Shown: positions 26,791 through 36,469, counted from the first letter of the stretch. The stretch is 64,000 bases of DNA from Enterococcus raffinosus (GCF_001886185.1 NZ_JXLA01000021.1:1-64000), one strand, 5' to 3'. Made by a program: numbers and translations. Notes: generated from the sequence alone by a model not told the origin.

Positions 26791-27909
26791 ATGCTGACAC
26801 GTTTTAAACAATCGAAGTTGTTCTTTTGGACAGCCGAGGTTGTCTTGACTATTATTGGTATTTATTTTTTACTGCAAATGCCTAACATTTTCGAACCAGT
26901 GTTGGGGATGATTTCTGCAATCATTCTGCCACTATTAGTTGCGGGTTTTCTCTACTATATGTTCGATCCTATCGTTGTATTTTTAGAAGAAAGAGGCGGT
27001 TTGCCGCGGGTAGTAGGTTTTCTCCTGTCCTTTATTGTCATCGCCTTTATCATTGTTCTGATTATGATGAACGCCGTTCCGAAGGTCATTGAGCAAACTG
27101 TTCAACTAACGCAAAACCTGCCTGTTTATGCGGAAGAATCCGGTCGTTGGCTAACCGAGCTGGCCAAGCGCGATGAATTCAAAAATTTCAATCTTGAGGA
27201 GCAGCTTGCTTCAGCTAATTTGACGATCAATAATTTGATCAAAGTAGGAATTGTCAGTGTGACGTCTAGCTTGTCACGGATCGTTGGCTTTGCGATGAAA
27301 TTTTTCGTGTTGCTGTTCACGGTTCCTTTTATTTTGATCTTTATGTTCAAGGATGGGCATAAGTTTTTGGATGCTGTGTCGCAATTCTTTCCATTGTCTA
27401 TCCGAAAAGAACTGCGTCAAACGGTACGAGAATTGAATGAAACCTTATCTGCGTATATCAGCAGTACGGTTCTAGATGCTTTCATTATTGGAATCTTAAG
27501 TTTTATTGCTATGACGATCTTTAAGCAGCCCTATAGTTTGCTGTTGGCGTTATTCTGCGGAATTACAAACATCATTCCTTATGTTGGTCCTTTTATTGGG
27601 GCGGTGCCGGCAATCATCGTTGGATTATTTATTTCGCCGTTACAGGCGCTTTATATGGCCCTTTCTGTGTTGGTGATTCAACAATTAGATGGGAATTTGA
27701 TCAAACCCTTGCTGTTTGGCAAGTCATTGAACATTCATCCATTGACGATTATTCTTGTTTTAATCGGTGCAGGAAGCGTCGCTGGTATAGTCGGGATGCT
27801 GATCTGTATTCCCGTTTATGCAGTGATCAAAACATTGATTATCAACATTCATAAAATCTACCAGCTTCGCCGAGAAAGTCATCTGTTCAAGGATGGCGGA
27901 GAAGGATAA
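26791..27909 (+). CDS. AI-2E/PerM-family membrane protein (second of two)
   Basis: A 372-aa paralogue of the divergent gene, with matching landmarks (LIFMFKDGHKFLDAVSQFFP, IPYVGPFIGAVPAIIVGL, DGNLIKPLLFGKSLNIHP). About eight membrane segments are predicted. ATG 26791 follows AAGGAGG by six bases; the earlier in-frame start at 26746 lacks a ribosome site. The two copies differ widely, so the duplication is old. Substrate unknown. Confidence 0.86.
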   Translation: MLTRFKQSKLFFWTAEVVLTIIGIYFLLQMPNIFEPVLGMISAIILPLLVAGFLYYMFDPIVVFLEERGGLPRVVGFLLSFIVIAFIIVLIMMNAVPKVIEQTVQLTQNLPVYAEESGRWLTELAKRDEFKNFNLEEQLASANLTINNLIKVGIVSVTSSLSRIVGFAMKFFVLLFTVPFILIFMFKDGHKFLDAVSQFFPLSIRKELRQTVRELNETLSAYISSTVLDAFIIGILSFIAMTIFKQPYSLLLALFCGITNIIPYVGPFIGAVPAIIVGLFISPLQALYMALSVLVIQQLDGNLIKPLLFGKSLNIHPLTIILVLIGAGSVAGIVGMLICIPVYAVIKTLIINIHKIYQLRRESHLFKDGGEG

Positions 27910-27913
27910 AAAT

Positions 27914-27956
27914 AAGATAGCCTTCCAAGTTTATAAACTTGGAGGGCTATCTTTAT
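27914..27956. terminator. Bidirectional terminator between the AI-2E and permease genes
   Basis: A 19-bp stem with wobbles (27914-27932 and 27935-27953) stands between converging genes with T-rich flanks on both sides. Confidence 0.85.
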
Positions 27957-27989
27957 TGTAAGTGGTATATATAGAAAAAATAACTGATT

Positions 27990-29384
27990 TCACTTTTGGC
28001 TGTCAAAAAGATGAAAAATTTTATTGAATATCGGTTTCTTTTTTTCGAATTTCACATGGTAAATTCCCAAAAGAGCAAGAAACCAGAGGGGTGAGAAGAT
28101 CAGTGCTTCCCGGGTATCTTCCGCCAATGCTAGAACGAACAAAACGAAGGCGAGAAATAAAAAGACTAGATAGTTCGTATAGGGGAAAAGTGGCAGTTTA
28201 AATGTATTTTTTTTCGCCAATTTCGAGTTTGTTTTCCGATAGCGCATATGGGTAAAGACGATCATTCCCCAAATAAAGAGAAAACAGATGGTGGCAATCG
28301 AGCTGATCATTGTAAAAATCCGACTTGGGACAAAGAAATTCATGACAACCGCGAGAAAAATGACGAGTGTAGAGAAAACCAACGCATTTCCTGGCACACG
28401 ATTGCGTGTTAATTTTGTGAAATGACTCGGTGCACTGCCTTCTTGTGCCAACGAGCGAACCATCCGACTTGTACTGTAGATGGCGCTGTTGCAGGCGGAC
28501 ATGGCAGAGCTAAGGACAACTAAATTGACGATCGAGGCCGCTGCCGCAACTCCGATTTCGGAGAAAACTTGAACGAAGGGACTTTGATCCGCAGACAAGC
28601 TTGACCAAGGGTAGATCGACATAATCATGAAAAGTGATCCTAGGTAGAATAAAATGATCCGCAGCGGAATCGTATTGATTGCTTTAGGCAGTACGGATTT
28701 AGGATCAGAGGTTTCTCCACCGATCAGTCCCACCAGTTCAACACCACAAAAGGCAAAGGTTGCCATCTGAAAGGAGAGCATGAAGCCATTTGCTCCTTTT
28801 GGGAAGAAGCCGCCATGCTGCCATAGGTTGCTGATCCGCACGGAACCTGCGCTAGTCTTAAAACCGGTAAAGATCATAAAAGCGCCAGCGATAATGAGAG
28901 CGATGATCGCAACGACCTTGATCAAGGCAAACCAAAATTCCATTTCACCAAAAAGTCCTACGGCGACAAGATTCAAACCGAGTAGTAAAGCTAACGCAAT
29001 GATTTCCGGCAACCATTGAGGAATATCTGGCAGCCAATAGCTGACATACATCCCAGTCGCGGTCAGGTCCGCCATGGCGATGGCGATCCAACAAAACCAG
29101 TAGGTCCAGCCAGTGACAAAAGCCGCTTTGTTTCCTAAATAATCTGCGATAAAATCTAAAAATGAATGGTATTTTAAATTTGAGAGCATCAGTTCCCCCA
29201 GTGCTCGCATGATCAAGAAAATAATACAGCCGGTGATAGTGTATGAAAGAAGAATGGAAGGACCAGTCAGCTGGATGGTTTTTCCGGCGCCGAGAAAGAG
29301 TCCTGTACCAATAGCGCCCCCAATTGAAATTAATTGGACATGGCGATTTTTCAATCCTCTATCCAATTCTTCATGTGTTTCCAA
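27990..29384 (-). CDS. Amino acid permease (APC superfamily, CycA-like)
   Basis: A 464-aa proton-coupled amino acid importer with 12 predicted membrane segments. The N-terminus RGLKNRHVQLISIGGAIGTGLFLGAGK is the classic first-helix signature of the AAT family, and the later FCGVELVGLIGGET motif fits the D-Ala/D-Ser/Gly carrier group. I chose TTG 29384 because AAAGGA lies nine bases before it and the protein then starts like other members; a TTG at 29432 would add 16 residues without a ribosome site. Substrate is inferred loosely from the family. Confidence 0.86.
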   Translation of the reverse strand: METHEELDRGLKNRHVQLISIGGAIGTGLFLGAGKTIQLTGPSILLSYTITGCIIFLIMRALGELMLSNLKYHSFLDFIADYLGNKAAFVTGWTYWFCWIAIAMADLTATGMYVSYWLPDIPQWLPEIIALALLLGLNLVAVGLFGEMEFWFALIKVVAIIALIIAGAFMIFTGFKTSAGSVRISNLWQHGGFFPKGANGFMLSFQMATFAFCGVELVGLIGGETSDPKSVLPKAINTIPLRIILFYLGSLFMIMSIYPWSSLSADQSPFVQVFSEIGVAAAASIVNLVVLSSAMSACNSAIYSTSRMVRSLAQEGSAPSHFTKLTRNRVPGNALVFSTLVIFLAVVMNFFVPSRIFTMISSIATICFLFIWGMIVFTHMRYRKTNSKLAKKNTFKLPLFPYTNYLVFLFLAFVLFVLALAEDTREALIFSPLWFLALLGIYHVKFEKKKPIFNKIFHLFDSQK

Positions 29385-29559
29385 TAGAATCAGTCCTTTT
29401 TTTAAGAATAGAATGAGTGTATCAGAAACCAATCTGAGGGTGAAACATTTTCTATGAGTACGCTGAAGAACTGGAATTTTCTAATAATTGTAAAATAACA
29501 TAAAAATAAAAAGAGTTACTAAAGTTTTTCCTATCACTTGTACTTTGCCAGGATTAAAA

Positions 29560-29568
29560 TGCTATAAT
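29560..29568 (+). promoter_or_regulatory. Extended -10 promoter of the serine-tailed protein gene
   Basis: TGCTATAAT (29560-29568) is an extended -10; a weak TTGTAC lies 19 bases upstream. The leader to the start codon is about 115 bases. Confidence 0.55.
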
Positions 29569-29690
29569 ATTGACAAATTGCCAAGATTTTTTTGCAAGAT
29601 TAATCGAGAGAGAATGGAACATCAAATGAAGCGTTCTTTTTCGTGCTTTTCGAAAAAGGACTTTACTAAAACAAATAAGGGGGAGCCGGT

Positions 29691-30668
29691 TTGAACAAAA
29701 AAACAATCGGTTGGGTAGTATTAGGACTGGTTGTGTTTGGCGCCGTAAGTTTTGCAAGCTATCACATCTACCAAGAGAAAATGATCCAGTCAGAAAAAGA
29801 GACCAAGAAAGTGCTGAATGAGCGTTTAGCCGACCTGTATGAAGATCAAAAGGCAGGCTATTTTAAAGCGGACATCTCAAAGGATGCGTTTGATGATCTG
29901 GCGACAGAGGTAAAAAATCAACGAGGTGAGAGTCAAACGCTAGAAGACATTGACCATGCTAAGAAAAACTTTGAGATTCAAGAGGCATTGAACCAGCTTT
30001 TTGAAAGTGACGTGTTAAATGGATTAGACTTGTCTGCACATCCAATTTTGAAAGACCCTGAACAGGAAAAGATTAAAAATTTGAAGGACCAGTTGAGTGA
30101 AAGTACCGCGAAGGATAAGGACTGGGGACAAGATATCAGCATGCTTTTACGCATTGCGGAGACTCAGTCGAAGGATTTCACGAATGCGGAGAGCGACGTG
30201 ACGAATCTGCTGAATAAGGGAGACAGCTTGACCTTGTCTGATTATTTAGCTGGCGTGAAAACATTAGCCGTTTTACCTGATGGAAAATACAAGCAGCAAT
30301 TGCTAGATAAATTGGAACCAGTCAAAAATCAACTCTCCAACGAGAACAGCAGTTTTGCAGCTCAGATTCAGCAAAGTGATGCTTCAATGGCGGCAGCAGA
30401 GAAAAGCTATCAGGAACGCCAAGCGAAGGCACTAGCTGAACGAACAAAAGAACTAAATGAACTAAAAAAAGATTTGGCTGAGAAGCAGGAGACCTATGAT
30501 TCCTATAAAGAGATCCTCGATTCGATCGAAGATAGCAAAAATGATGAGTCTTCTCGGAAAAAATCGGAGTCAGAGTCTCGTTCGCGAGAGTCTGATTCTT
30601 CTCGATCCTCTAGCTCATCAAGCTCAAGCTCCAGTTCTTCAGAGGAGCATCATCAAGACGGAGACTAA
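29691..30668 (+). CDS. Membrane-anchored extracellular protein with poly-Ser tail
   Basis: A 325-aa protein with one N-terminal membrane segment (residues about 6-24, IGWVVLGLVVFGAVSFASY) and no clear cleavage site, so the rest is probably outside the cell but tethered. The body is helical and Lys/Glu/Gln-rich with a coiled coil at about 225-280. The last 40 residues switch to Ser/Arg/Glu repeats and then a run of twelve serines before an acidic His-containing end. The start is TTG 29691 with GGGGGAG upstream. No known domain is recognised. Serine-rich ends are often glycosylated in surface proteins, but that is a guess here. Confidence 0.72.
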   Translation: MNKKTIGWVVLGLVVFGAVSFASYHIYQEKMIQSEKETKKVLNERLADLYEDQKAGYFKADISKDAFDDLATEVKNQRGESQTLEDIDHAKKNFEIQEALNQLFESDVLNGLDLSAHPILKDPEQEKIKNLKDQLSESTAKDKDWGQDISMLLRIAETQSKDFTNAESDVTNLLNKGDSLTLSDYLAGVKTLAVLPDGKYKQQLLDKLEPVKNQLSNENSSFAAQIQQSDASMAAAEKSYQERQAKALAERTKELNELKKDLAEKQETYDSYKEILDSIEDSKNDESSRKKSESESRSRESDSSRSSSSSSSSSSSSEEHHQDGD

Positions 30669-30671
30669 AAA

Positions 30672-30709
30672 AATAGCAGCGACCTTACATAAAGTCGTTG
30701 CTCTTTTTT
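30672..30709. terminator. Bidirectional terminator before aguR
   Basis: AGCAGCGACCTT (30675-30686) and AAGTCGTTGCT (30692-30702) pair with wobble or mismatch at two places; T tracts follow on both strands. It overlaps the aguR stop codon. Confidence 0.8.
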
Positions 30710-31650
30710 AGTGTCATCTTTTCATTTGAAGAGGCCTGAAAGTCCTCAAACAATGCGAAAATCTGCGTTCGTTTTTTTATCTCCAGCTTAATAAAAATGT
30801 TGTGGACATGCGTTTTGACCGTTCCTAATGAGAGGAAGAGCTGATCGGCAATCTCCTGATTTGTATGATGGAACAGCAGCAATTCAAAAATTTCTGTTTC
30901 CCTTTGCGTGAATTGGTGAGCATGGCAAAATCTTTGGATCAGAATCGATTGTTCTTGTTCTTCTGGTGACGTTTCTCCGTCTACTTGACGCTCCTTCAAG
31001 AAGAAGTGCAGCAGTAAGAGACAAACGATGATAGAAAAAATATCTTCTGAGAGGCTCCGATTATTGATCTTCGTAGCAAGCGAGCTATATTGATCAACAT
31101 TGAAGATGACGAAGCTGTCCTCGATCACGATTAAGATGCTAAATAGGATATTAATGATCGCGAGTTTCTTTAAATAGCCTTCGTTTATGTCAGGAAGCTC
31201 TTTCTTTGTGCCGCGCCAGCAGTAAAAGCCTAAATAAAAGAGAAACACTTGATTCCCCAAATAATAAAGCCAGACTTTAAAGGCTGAGTTGGGCATTAAT
31301 GGCGTGGTGATCATCCATACTGCTAAGATGATTAATAAACCATAATGGAGTGTTTTCAGTTTTTCTTTTCGTAATTCCGCAATAATTGAGACAGAGAAAA
31401 AGGCATTTCCCATGAAAATGATGGTCTTGACAGCAGGTGCACTCATAAACGCTTGGTCATAGCTCTGAGCGAAGGAGTTGATGAACTCGGTCATATAAAT
31501 AATGATATTGTCAAAAATGAAGAAGGCCAAATAGAGACTGATCAGCAAAAACAGCTTGTTCTTTTCTTTTAGATAGGAATTTATTGCAAACGCCATAGTG
31601 ATGGAATATAGAATGATCAAAAGAATATTATAAACGAAGATAGCTATCAT
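30685..31650 (-). CDS. aguR: LuxR-family membrane regulator of the agmatine operon
   Basis: A 321-aa protein: residues 1-225 contain about seven membrane segments and residues about 240-300 hold a LuxR-type helix-turn-helix (TQRETEIFELLLFHHTNQEIADQLFLSLGTVKTHVHNIF). In Enterococcus faecalis the same architecture, divergent from aguBDAC, is the agmatine-responsive activator AguR. AAAGGGG precedes ATG 31650, and a TGTTATACT extended -10 lies at 31707-31699 on the minus strand. It probably senses agmatine at the membrane and activates the divergent operon. Confidence 0.9.
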   Translation of the reverse strand: MIAIFVYNILLIILYSITMAFAINSYLKEKNKLFLLISLYLAFFIFDNIIIYMTEFINSFAQSYDQAFMSAPAVKTIIFMGNAFFSVSIIAELRKEKLKTLHYGLLIILAVWMITTPLMPNSAFKVWLYYLGNQVFLFYLGFYCWRGTKKELPDINEGYLKKLAIINILFSILIVIEDSFVIFNVDQYSSLATKINNRSLSEDIFSIIVCLLLLHFFLKERQVDGETSPEEQEQSILIQRFCHAHQFTQRETEIFELLLFHHTNQEIADQLFLSLGTVKTHVHNIFIKLEIKKRTQIFALFEDFQASSNEKMTLKKSNDFM

Positions 31651-31698
31651 ATTGAATCCCCTTTCATTTTAGAATCAAAAATCTCATTTCTCAACTTA

Positions 31699-31707
31699 AG
31701 TATAACA
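31699..31707 (-). promoter_or_regulatory. Extended -10 of aguR
   Basis: On the minus strand TGTTATACT is a TGN extended -10, about 50 bases before the start codon. No good -35 is seen. Confidence 0.5.
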
Positions 31708-31782
31708 TCATTTATTCTCTCTTCGTGCCAAAATACGCTAAACTTTTACCTAAACTTTTCTAAACCCTTGAAAAATAAAAGG

Positions 31783-31894
31783 TTTACATCCAAAAATAAA
31801 CCAGCTTAAAACAGGTGATAAGCCAAATGATAGCGTTTACATCCTTTGGCTTATCGTAAACTTGGGATTTTCTCTCTAAAGTATAGGATGTAAA
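31783..31894 (+). promoter_or_regulatory. aguB control region: three TTTACATCC boxes and a cre
   Basis: TTTACATCC occurs at 31783-31791 and 31836-31844, and inverted at 31886-31894. The first two are 53 bases apart and the third is centred 50 bases further on. A cre-like TGATAGCGTTTACA (31828-31841) overlaps the middle box, and GATAAGCCAAA/TTTGGCTTATC (31817-31827, 31845-31855) forms an 11-bp dyad around it. The core promoter is poor (TATAGG or TAGGAT near 31882-31889), as expected for an activator-dependent promoter. CcpA control of this operon is established in E. faecalis; the boxes as AguR sites are inference. Confidence 0.6.
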
Positions 31895-31922
31895 GCAAAC
31901 AAATTACTTAGGAGGCGTCAAC

Positions 31923-32942
31923 ATGGCAAAGAGAGATTTTATTACAACAGAAAATTACACGAAGGAGGAGATTCAGTACATCGTTGATTTATCATTGAAA
32001 ATCAAAGCTTCTATTAAGAACGGTTTTTATCCGCCATTATTAAAAGATAAAGTGTTAGGCATGATCTTCCAACAATCTTCTACGAGAACTCGAGTTTCAT
32101 TTGAAACAGCGATGACGCAATTAGGCGGACACGCTGAATATCTAGCACCAGGACAAATCCAATTAGGCGGACACGAAACGATTGAAGATACAAGTCGTGT
32201 ACTTTCTCGATTAGTCGATATTTTAATGGCACGTGTAGAACGTCATCATAGTGTCTATGACTTGGCAAACAATGCGACGATTCCAGTCATTAACGGTATG
32301 TCCGATTTTAATCACCCAACACAGGAATTAGGCGATCTTTGTACAATGATCGAGCATTTACCTGAAGGCAAGAAAATCGAGGACTGCAAAGTTTCCTTCA
32401 TTGGCGATGCGACACAAGTATGTTTCTCATTAGGTTTAGTCGCAACGAAAATGGGCATGGAATTTGTACAATTTGGTCCAGAAGGGTTCCAATTGAATGA
32501 CGACCATCGTGCAAGATTGGATGCCATTTGCAAAGAATCTGGCGGTTCATATACTGTTTCTGATCAAATCGAGGTTATTGAAGGTTCAGACTTCGTGTAT
32601 ACCGATGTATGGTATGGATTATATGAAGCAGAACTATCAGAAGAAGAGCGTATGAGCACGTTCTATCCAAAATACCAAGTAAATGACGAGTTGATGGCTC
32701 GTGCCGGTAAAGATGCGAAATTCATGCATTGTTTACCTGCAACTCGAGGAGAAGAAGTAACCGATGAAGTAATGGATGGACCAAATTCAATTTGTTTCGA
32801 TGAAGCAGAAAATCGCTTGACTTCGATTCGCGGCTTGCTGGTGTACTTGATGCACGATTATGCAGAGAAGAACCCAATTGATGAAAAGAAAAAAGCAGCA
32901 GCCAAAGCAGACTTGGAAGTCTTTTTAGGCAAAGCACTATAG
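31923..32942 (+). CDS. aguB: Putrescine carbamoyltransferase
   Basis: Converts carbamoylputrescine and phosphate to putrescine and carbamoyl phosphate in the agmatine deiminase pathway. The 339-aa protein has the carbamoyl phosphate motif SSTRTR (near residue 51), HPTQ in the second domain, and HCLPA near residue 268. The long C-terminal helix ([21 protein letters not shown]) is the feature that separates putrescine from ornithine carbamoyltransferases. AGGAGG precedes ATG 31923. First gene of aguBDAC. Confidence 0.93.
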   Translation: MAKRDFITTENYTKEEIQYIVDLSLKIKASIKNGFYPPLLKDKVLGMIFQQSSTRTRVSFETAMTQLGGHAEYLAPGQIQLGGHETIEDTSRVLSRLVDILMARVERHHSVYDLANNATIPVINGMSDFNHPTQELGDLCTMIEHLPEGKKIEDCKVSFIGDATQVCFSLGLVATKMGMEFVQFGPEGFQLNDDHRARLDAICKESGGSYTVSDQIEVIEGSDFVYTDVWYGLYEAELSEEERMSTFYPKYQVNDELMARAGKDAKFMHCLPATRGEEVTDEVMDGPNSICFDEAENRLTSIRGLLVYLMHDYAEKNPIDEKKKAAAKADLEVFLGKAL

Positions 32943-33008
32943 ACTCAGAGGTGAGGACGGAAATGATCTGCGGCTTTACGTAAAAATCATCAAGATTATT
33001 TCCATTCG

Positions 33009-33032
33009 GGGATTGAGGCGATCCTCAATCCC
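33009..33032 (+). repeat. Hairpin between aguB and aguD
   Basis: GGGATTGAGG (33009-33018) and CCTCAATCCC (33023-33032) form a perfect 10-bp stem with a four-base loop and only a short T run after it. It may tune downstream expression or protect the aguB mRNA. Confidence 0.6.
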
Positions 33033-33057
33033 TGTTTCTACCGGAAAGGAAGAAAAA

Positions 33058-34479
33058 ATGGAAGAAAAAAAGAAAAAGTTTAGTTTGATGAGTGCAATAT
33101 TATCCGTTATCTGTGTCGTATTCGTGGCAGAGGCAGCGGCGCCGGTTGCGGCGATCGGGAATTCCCAGTTTTTTTGGTGGATCTTCCTACTAGTCGCGTT
33201 CCTTTTACCCTATGGTTTGATTTCTTCAGAATTAGGGACTACGTATATTGGTGATGGCGGGATTTATGACTGGGTGACTCAAGCGTTCGGGCATCGTTGG
33301 GGTTCGCGAGTATCTTGGTACTATTGGATCAACTATCCGCTGTGGCTAGCTTCACTAGCTGTTGTTTGCCCAGATTTATTAACAACGATCACAGGGATTG
33401 AATTTTCAACATTACCGGCTATTTTGATTGAGTTGGTCTTTATTTGGGTCATTGTTTGGATTAGCTTTTATCCAGTGGCTGACAGTGTATGGATTTTAAA
33501 TGGTGCGGCAGTGATTAAGATGCTGTTGGCGATCTTAATCGGGGCATTAGGACTGTATACATTTGCCACAAAAGGCGCGGCGAATGAGTTTACCTTGTCT
33601 TCGATGCTGCCAAGTTTTGATCTGAACAGCTTATCCTTTATTTCGGTTATCATTTTTAACTTATTAGGTTTTGAGGTTATTTGTACCTTTGCGGATGATA
33701 TGGAAAATCCTAAGAAACAAATTCCGCAATCAATTATCGCTGGTGGTTTAGTGATTGCGGCGATCTATATCTTCTCAGCATTCGGAATCGGTGTGGCGAT
33801 TCCAACGGATCAAATCAGTACCGGTAGCGGCTTGATGGACAGCTTCAAACTATTGACGGGGTCAACTGGCGGTTGGTTCATTATCGCGATGGCCTTCCTG
33901 TTCTTACTGACGTTGTTCGGCAACATGATTTCGTGGTCCTTAGGGGTTAACAATACCGCTTGTTACGCGGCTGAAAATGGCGATATGCCAAAAATTTTCG
34001 CAAAACGCGGCGGAAAAGATGAGATGCCAATTGGTGCGGCAATTATGAATGGAGTGGTTGCTTCAGTTGTCGTTGTGATTGCACCGATTTTACCGAATCA
34101 AGATTTATTCTGGGCATTCTTCTCATTGAACCTTGTAATGTTCTTAATGTCCTATGTACCAGTTTTTCCAGCATTTTACAAATTACGTCAAATCGATCCA
34201 GATACACCACGTCCCTTCAGAGTGGGCGGAGGCGATGGTTTCTTGAAGCTTTTGGTTGTATTACCAATGATTATGATCGTGATTTCATTGATCTTTACCG
34301 CATTGCCGTTGCAGTTTGATGCTGAAACGTTAAGTCAACAACTACCGATTACGATCGGAGCTGTCGTCTTCACGCTCTTTGGTGAAGCGATTATATGGGT
34401 GAAAAAAATCAAGAAAAAAGGAGTAATTTACAATGGCGAAGAGAATCGAAAAGACAACACCGAAACAAGACGGGTTTAG
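33058..34479 (+). CDS. aguD: Agmatine/putrescine antiporter
   Basis: A 473-aa APC-superfamily exchanger with 12 predicted membrane segments that brings in agmatine and releases putrescine. ATG 33058 is preferred because AAAGGA precedes it and the protein then begins MEEKKKKFSLMSAILSV, giving a first membrane segment with the GIGNSQFF-like unwound helix region (VAAIGNSQFFWW). The upstream in-frame start lies inside the hairpin. It sits between aguB and aguA as in E. faecalis, and its end overlaps aguA by 47 bases. Confidence 0.9.
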   Translation: MEEKKKKFSLMSAILSVICVVFVAEAAAPVAAIGNSQFFWWIFLLVAFLLPYGLISSELGTTYIGDGGIYDWVTQAFGHRWGSRVSWYYWINYPLWLASLAVVCPDLLTTITGIEFSTLPAILIELVFIWVIVWISFYPVADSVWILNGAAVIKMLLAILIGALGLYTFATKGAANEFTLSSMLPSFDLNSLSFISVIIFNLLGFEVICTFADDMENPKKQIPQSIIAGGLVIAAIYIFSAFGIGVAIPTDQISTGSGLMDSFKLLTGSTGGWFIIAMAFLFLLTLFGNMISWSLGVNNTACYAAENGDMPKIFAKRGGKDEMPIGAAIMNGVVASVVVVIAPILPNQDLFWAFFSLNLVMFLMSYVPVFPAFYKLRQIDPDTPRPFRVGGGDGFLKLLVVLPMIMIVISLIFTALPLQFDAETLSQQLPITIGAVVFTLFGEAIIWVKKIKKKGVIYNGEENRKDNTETRRV

Positions 34480-35530
34480 AATGCCTGGCGAATACGAACC
34501 ACAGGAAAAGGTTTGGATGATTTGGCCGGAGCGTCCAGATAACTGGCGTGACGGTGGCAAGCCAGCACAGGAAGCCTTCACAGAGGTAGCAAAAGCGATC
34601 AGCAAATTCACACCGATGAATGTGGTGGTTTCCCAGCAGCAATTCCAAAACTGTCGTCGTCAATTACCGGAAGAGATTACGGTCTATGAAATGTCCAACA
34701 ACGATGCCTGGATTCGTGACTGTGGTCCAAGCTTTGTCATTAATGGCAAAGGAGAATTACGCGGAAATGACTGGGGCTTCAATGCTTGGGGCGGTCTTGT
34801 CGACGGCTTGTACTTCCCATGGGATCAAGATGATTTAGTGGCACAAAAAATTTGTGAAATTGAACATGTGGATTCTTATCGCACAGAAGATTTCATTTTA
34901 GAAGGCGGTTCTTTCCACGTAGATGGAGAAGGTACGGTGTTAACGACGGAAATGTGTCTGCTAAGTGAAGGGCGCAATCCTCACATGACTAAAGAAGAGA
35001 TCGAACAAAAATTATGCGATTATTTGAACTGTGAAAAAGTTCTTTGGTTAGGTGATGGGATCGATCCTGAGGAAACAAATGGTCACGTAGATGACGTTGC
35101 CTGCTTTGTTCGACCGGGTGAAGTGGCATGTATCTATACAGAAGATGAAAACAGTCCATTTTATGAAGCCGCTCAGGATGCATACAAACGTCTAAATGAA
35201 ATGACAGATGCTAAAGGGCGTAAGCTAAAAGTTCACAAGATTTGCTGCCCAATCGAAACAGTGACAATTGACGGCAATTTCAAGATTGACTATGTAGAAG
35301 GAACGATGCCGCGTGAAGACGGCGACATCTGTATCGCTTCTTACATGAACTTCTTGATCACCAATAACGGCGTGATCGTACCGCAATATGGAGACAAAAA
35401 CGATGCTCTCGCATTAGAACAATTAGAAATGATTTTCCCAGATAAAGAAATTGTGGGTGTAAATACAGTTGAAATCGTCTACGGTGGCGGAAACATTCAC
35501 TGTATCACGCAGCAGCAGCCACAAAGATAG
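34433..35530 (+). CDS. aguA: Agmatine deiminase
   Basis: Hydrolyses agmatine to N-carbamoylputrescine and ammonia. The 365-aa guanidino-modifying enzyme has the catalytic Cys357 in GGGNIHC, the same residue number as in the E. faecalis enzyme, plus NDAWIRDCGP (near residue 89) and GHVDDVACF (near 218), which carry the acidic and histidine residues of the active site. AAAAGGAG precedes ATG 34433, which lies inside the end of aguD, so translation is coupled. Confidence 0.96.
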   Translation: MAKRIEKTTPKQDGFRMPGEYEPQEKVWMIWPERPDNWRDGGKPAQEAFTEVAKAISKFTPMNVVVSQQQFQNCRRQLPEEITVYEMSNNDAWIRDCGPSFVINGKGELRGNDWGFNAWGGLVDGLYFPWDQDDLVAQKICEIEHVDSYRTEDFILEGGSFHVDGEGTVLTTEMCLLSEGRNPHMTKEEIEQKLCDYLNCEKVLWLGDGIDPEETNGHVDDVACFVRPGEVACIYTEDENSPFYEAAQDAYKRLNEMTDAKGRKLKVHKICCPIETVTIDGNFKIDYVEGTMPREDGDICIASYMNFLITNNGVIVPQYGDKNDALALEQLEMIFPDKEIVGVNTVEIVYGGGNIHCITQQQPQR

Positions 35531-35539
35531 GAGAGACAC

Positions 35540-36469
35540 ATGTCAAAAATCGTTATCGCGTTAGGCGGAAATGCATTAGGAAATTCTGCCAATGAACAAT
35601 TAACCAAAGCTGAATTAGCGGCAAAATCCATCGCGGATCTGATCACAGCGGGACATCATGTGGTTATCGCTCATGGGAATGGCCCACAGGTCGGAAAAAT
35701 CCGCTTGGCCTTTGAGGAAACCAGCCAAAAACCAGAGGATACAATGCCGTTTCCAGAATGTACGGCGATGAGTCAAGGCTATATCGGCTACCATCTGCAA
35801 CAAGCCATCGATGAAGAACTGGTGTCACGGGGAATGTCGGACATCCCGGTAGTGTCTATGTTGACGCAGGTAGTGGTAGATCCCAATGATCCGGCCTTCT
35901 CTAATCCGACAAAACCGATTGGAGGCTATTACAGCGAAGAAGAAGCCAAAAAGCTGATGGAAGAAACGGAGGATGTCTATGTAGAGGATGCGGGAAGAGG
36001 CTGGCGTCGTGTGGTACCTTCACCGAAGCCTGTTGATATCTACGAAAAAGTCAGTCTGCAAACCTTAGTCGACGCGGGGCAAGTCGTGATCGCCTGTGGT
36101 GGAGGAGGTATTCCGGTAGTATATGAAGGTACCCGATATAAAGGCGTCGATGCAGTCATCGACAAAGATTTCGCGGCAGCGAAAATGGCGGCACTGATTG
36201 ATGCGGATGTCTTCATTATTCTAACCGCAGTGGATCATGTCTTCGTCAATTTCGGCAAGCCAGAACAAAAAGCACTAGAAACAACCAGTGTGGCGGATAT
36301 GCAGAAATATATCGAAGAAAAACAATTCGCTCCAGGCAGTATGCTGCCGAAAGTTGAAGCCGCTATCGACTTCGCTGAATCAAAAGCAGGTCGACAAGCC
36401 ATTATTGCTTCTCTTGAACAAGCGTCAGAAGCAGTGAAGGGCAATAGTGGAACGATGGTACAAATGTAA
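35540..36469 (+). CDS. aguC: Carbamate kinase
   Basis: Uses carbamoyl phosphate and ADP to make ATP, CO2 and ammonia, the energy-yielding last step. The 309-aa protein starts with IVIALGGNALG, has HGNGPQVG near residue 50, ACGGGGIPV near 190 and PKVEAAIDF near 275, all carbamate kinase signatures. AGGAGAG precedes ATG 35540, ten bases after aguA. A terminator ends the operon. Confidence 0.94.
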   Translation: MSKIVIALGGNALGNSANEQLTKAELAAKSIADLITAGHHVVIAHGNGPQVGKIRLAFEETSQKPEDTMPFPECTAMSQGYIGYHLQQAIDEELVSRGMSDIPVVSMLTQVVVDPNDPAFSNPTKPIGGYYSEEEAKKLMEETEDVYVEDAGRGWRRVVPSPKPVDIYEKVSLQTLVDAGQVVIACGGGGIPVVYEGTRYKGVDAVIDKDFAAAKMAALIDADVFIILTAVDHVFVNFGKPEQKALETTSVADMQKYIEEKQFAPGSMLPKVEAAIDFAESKAGRQAIIASLEQASEAVKGNSGTMVQM

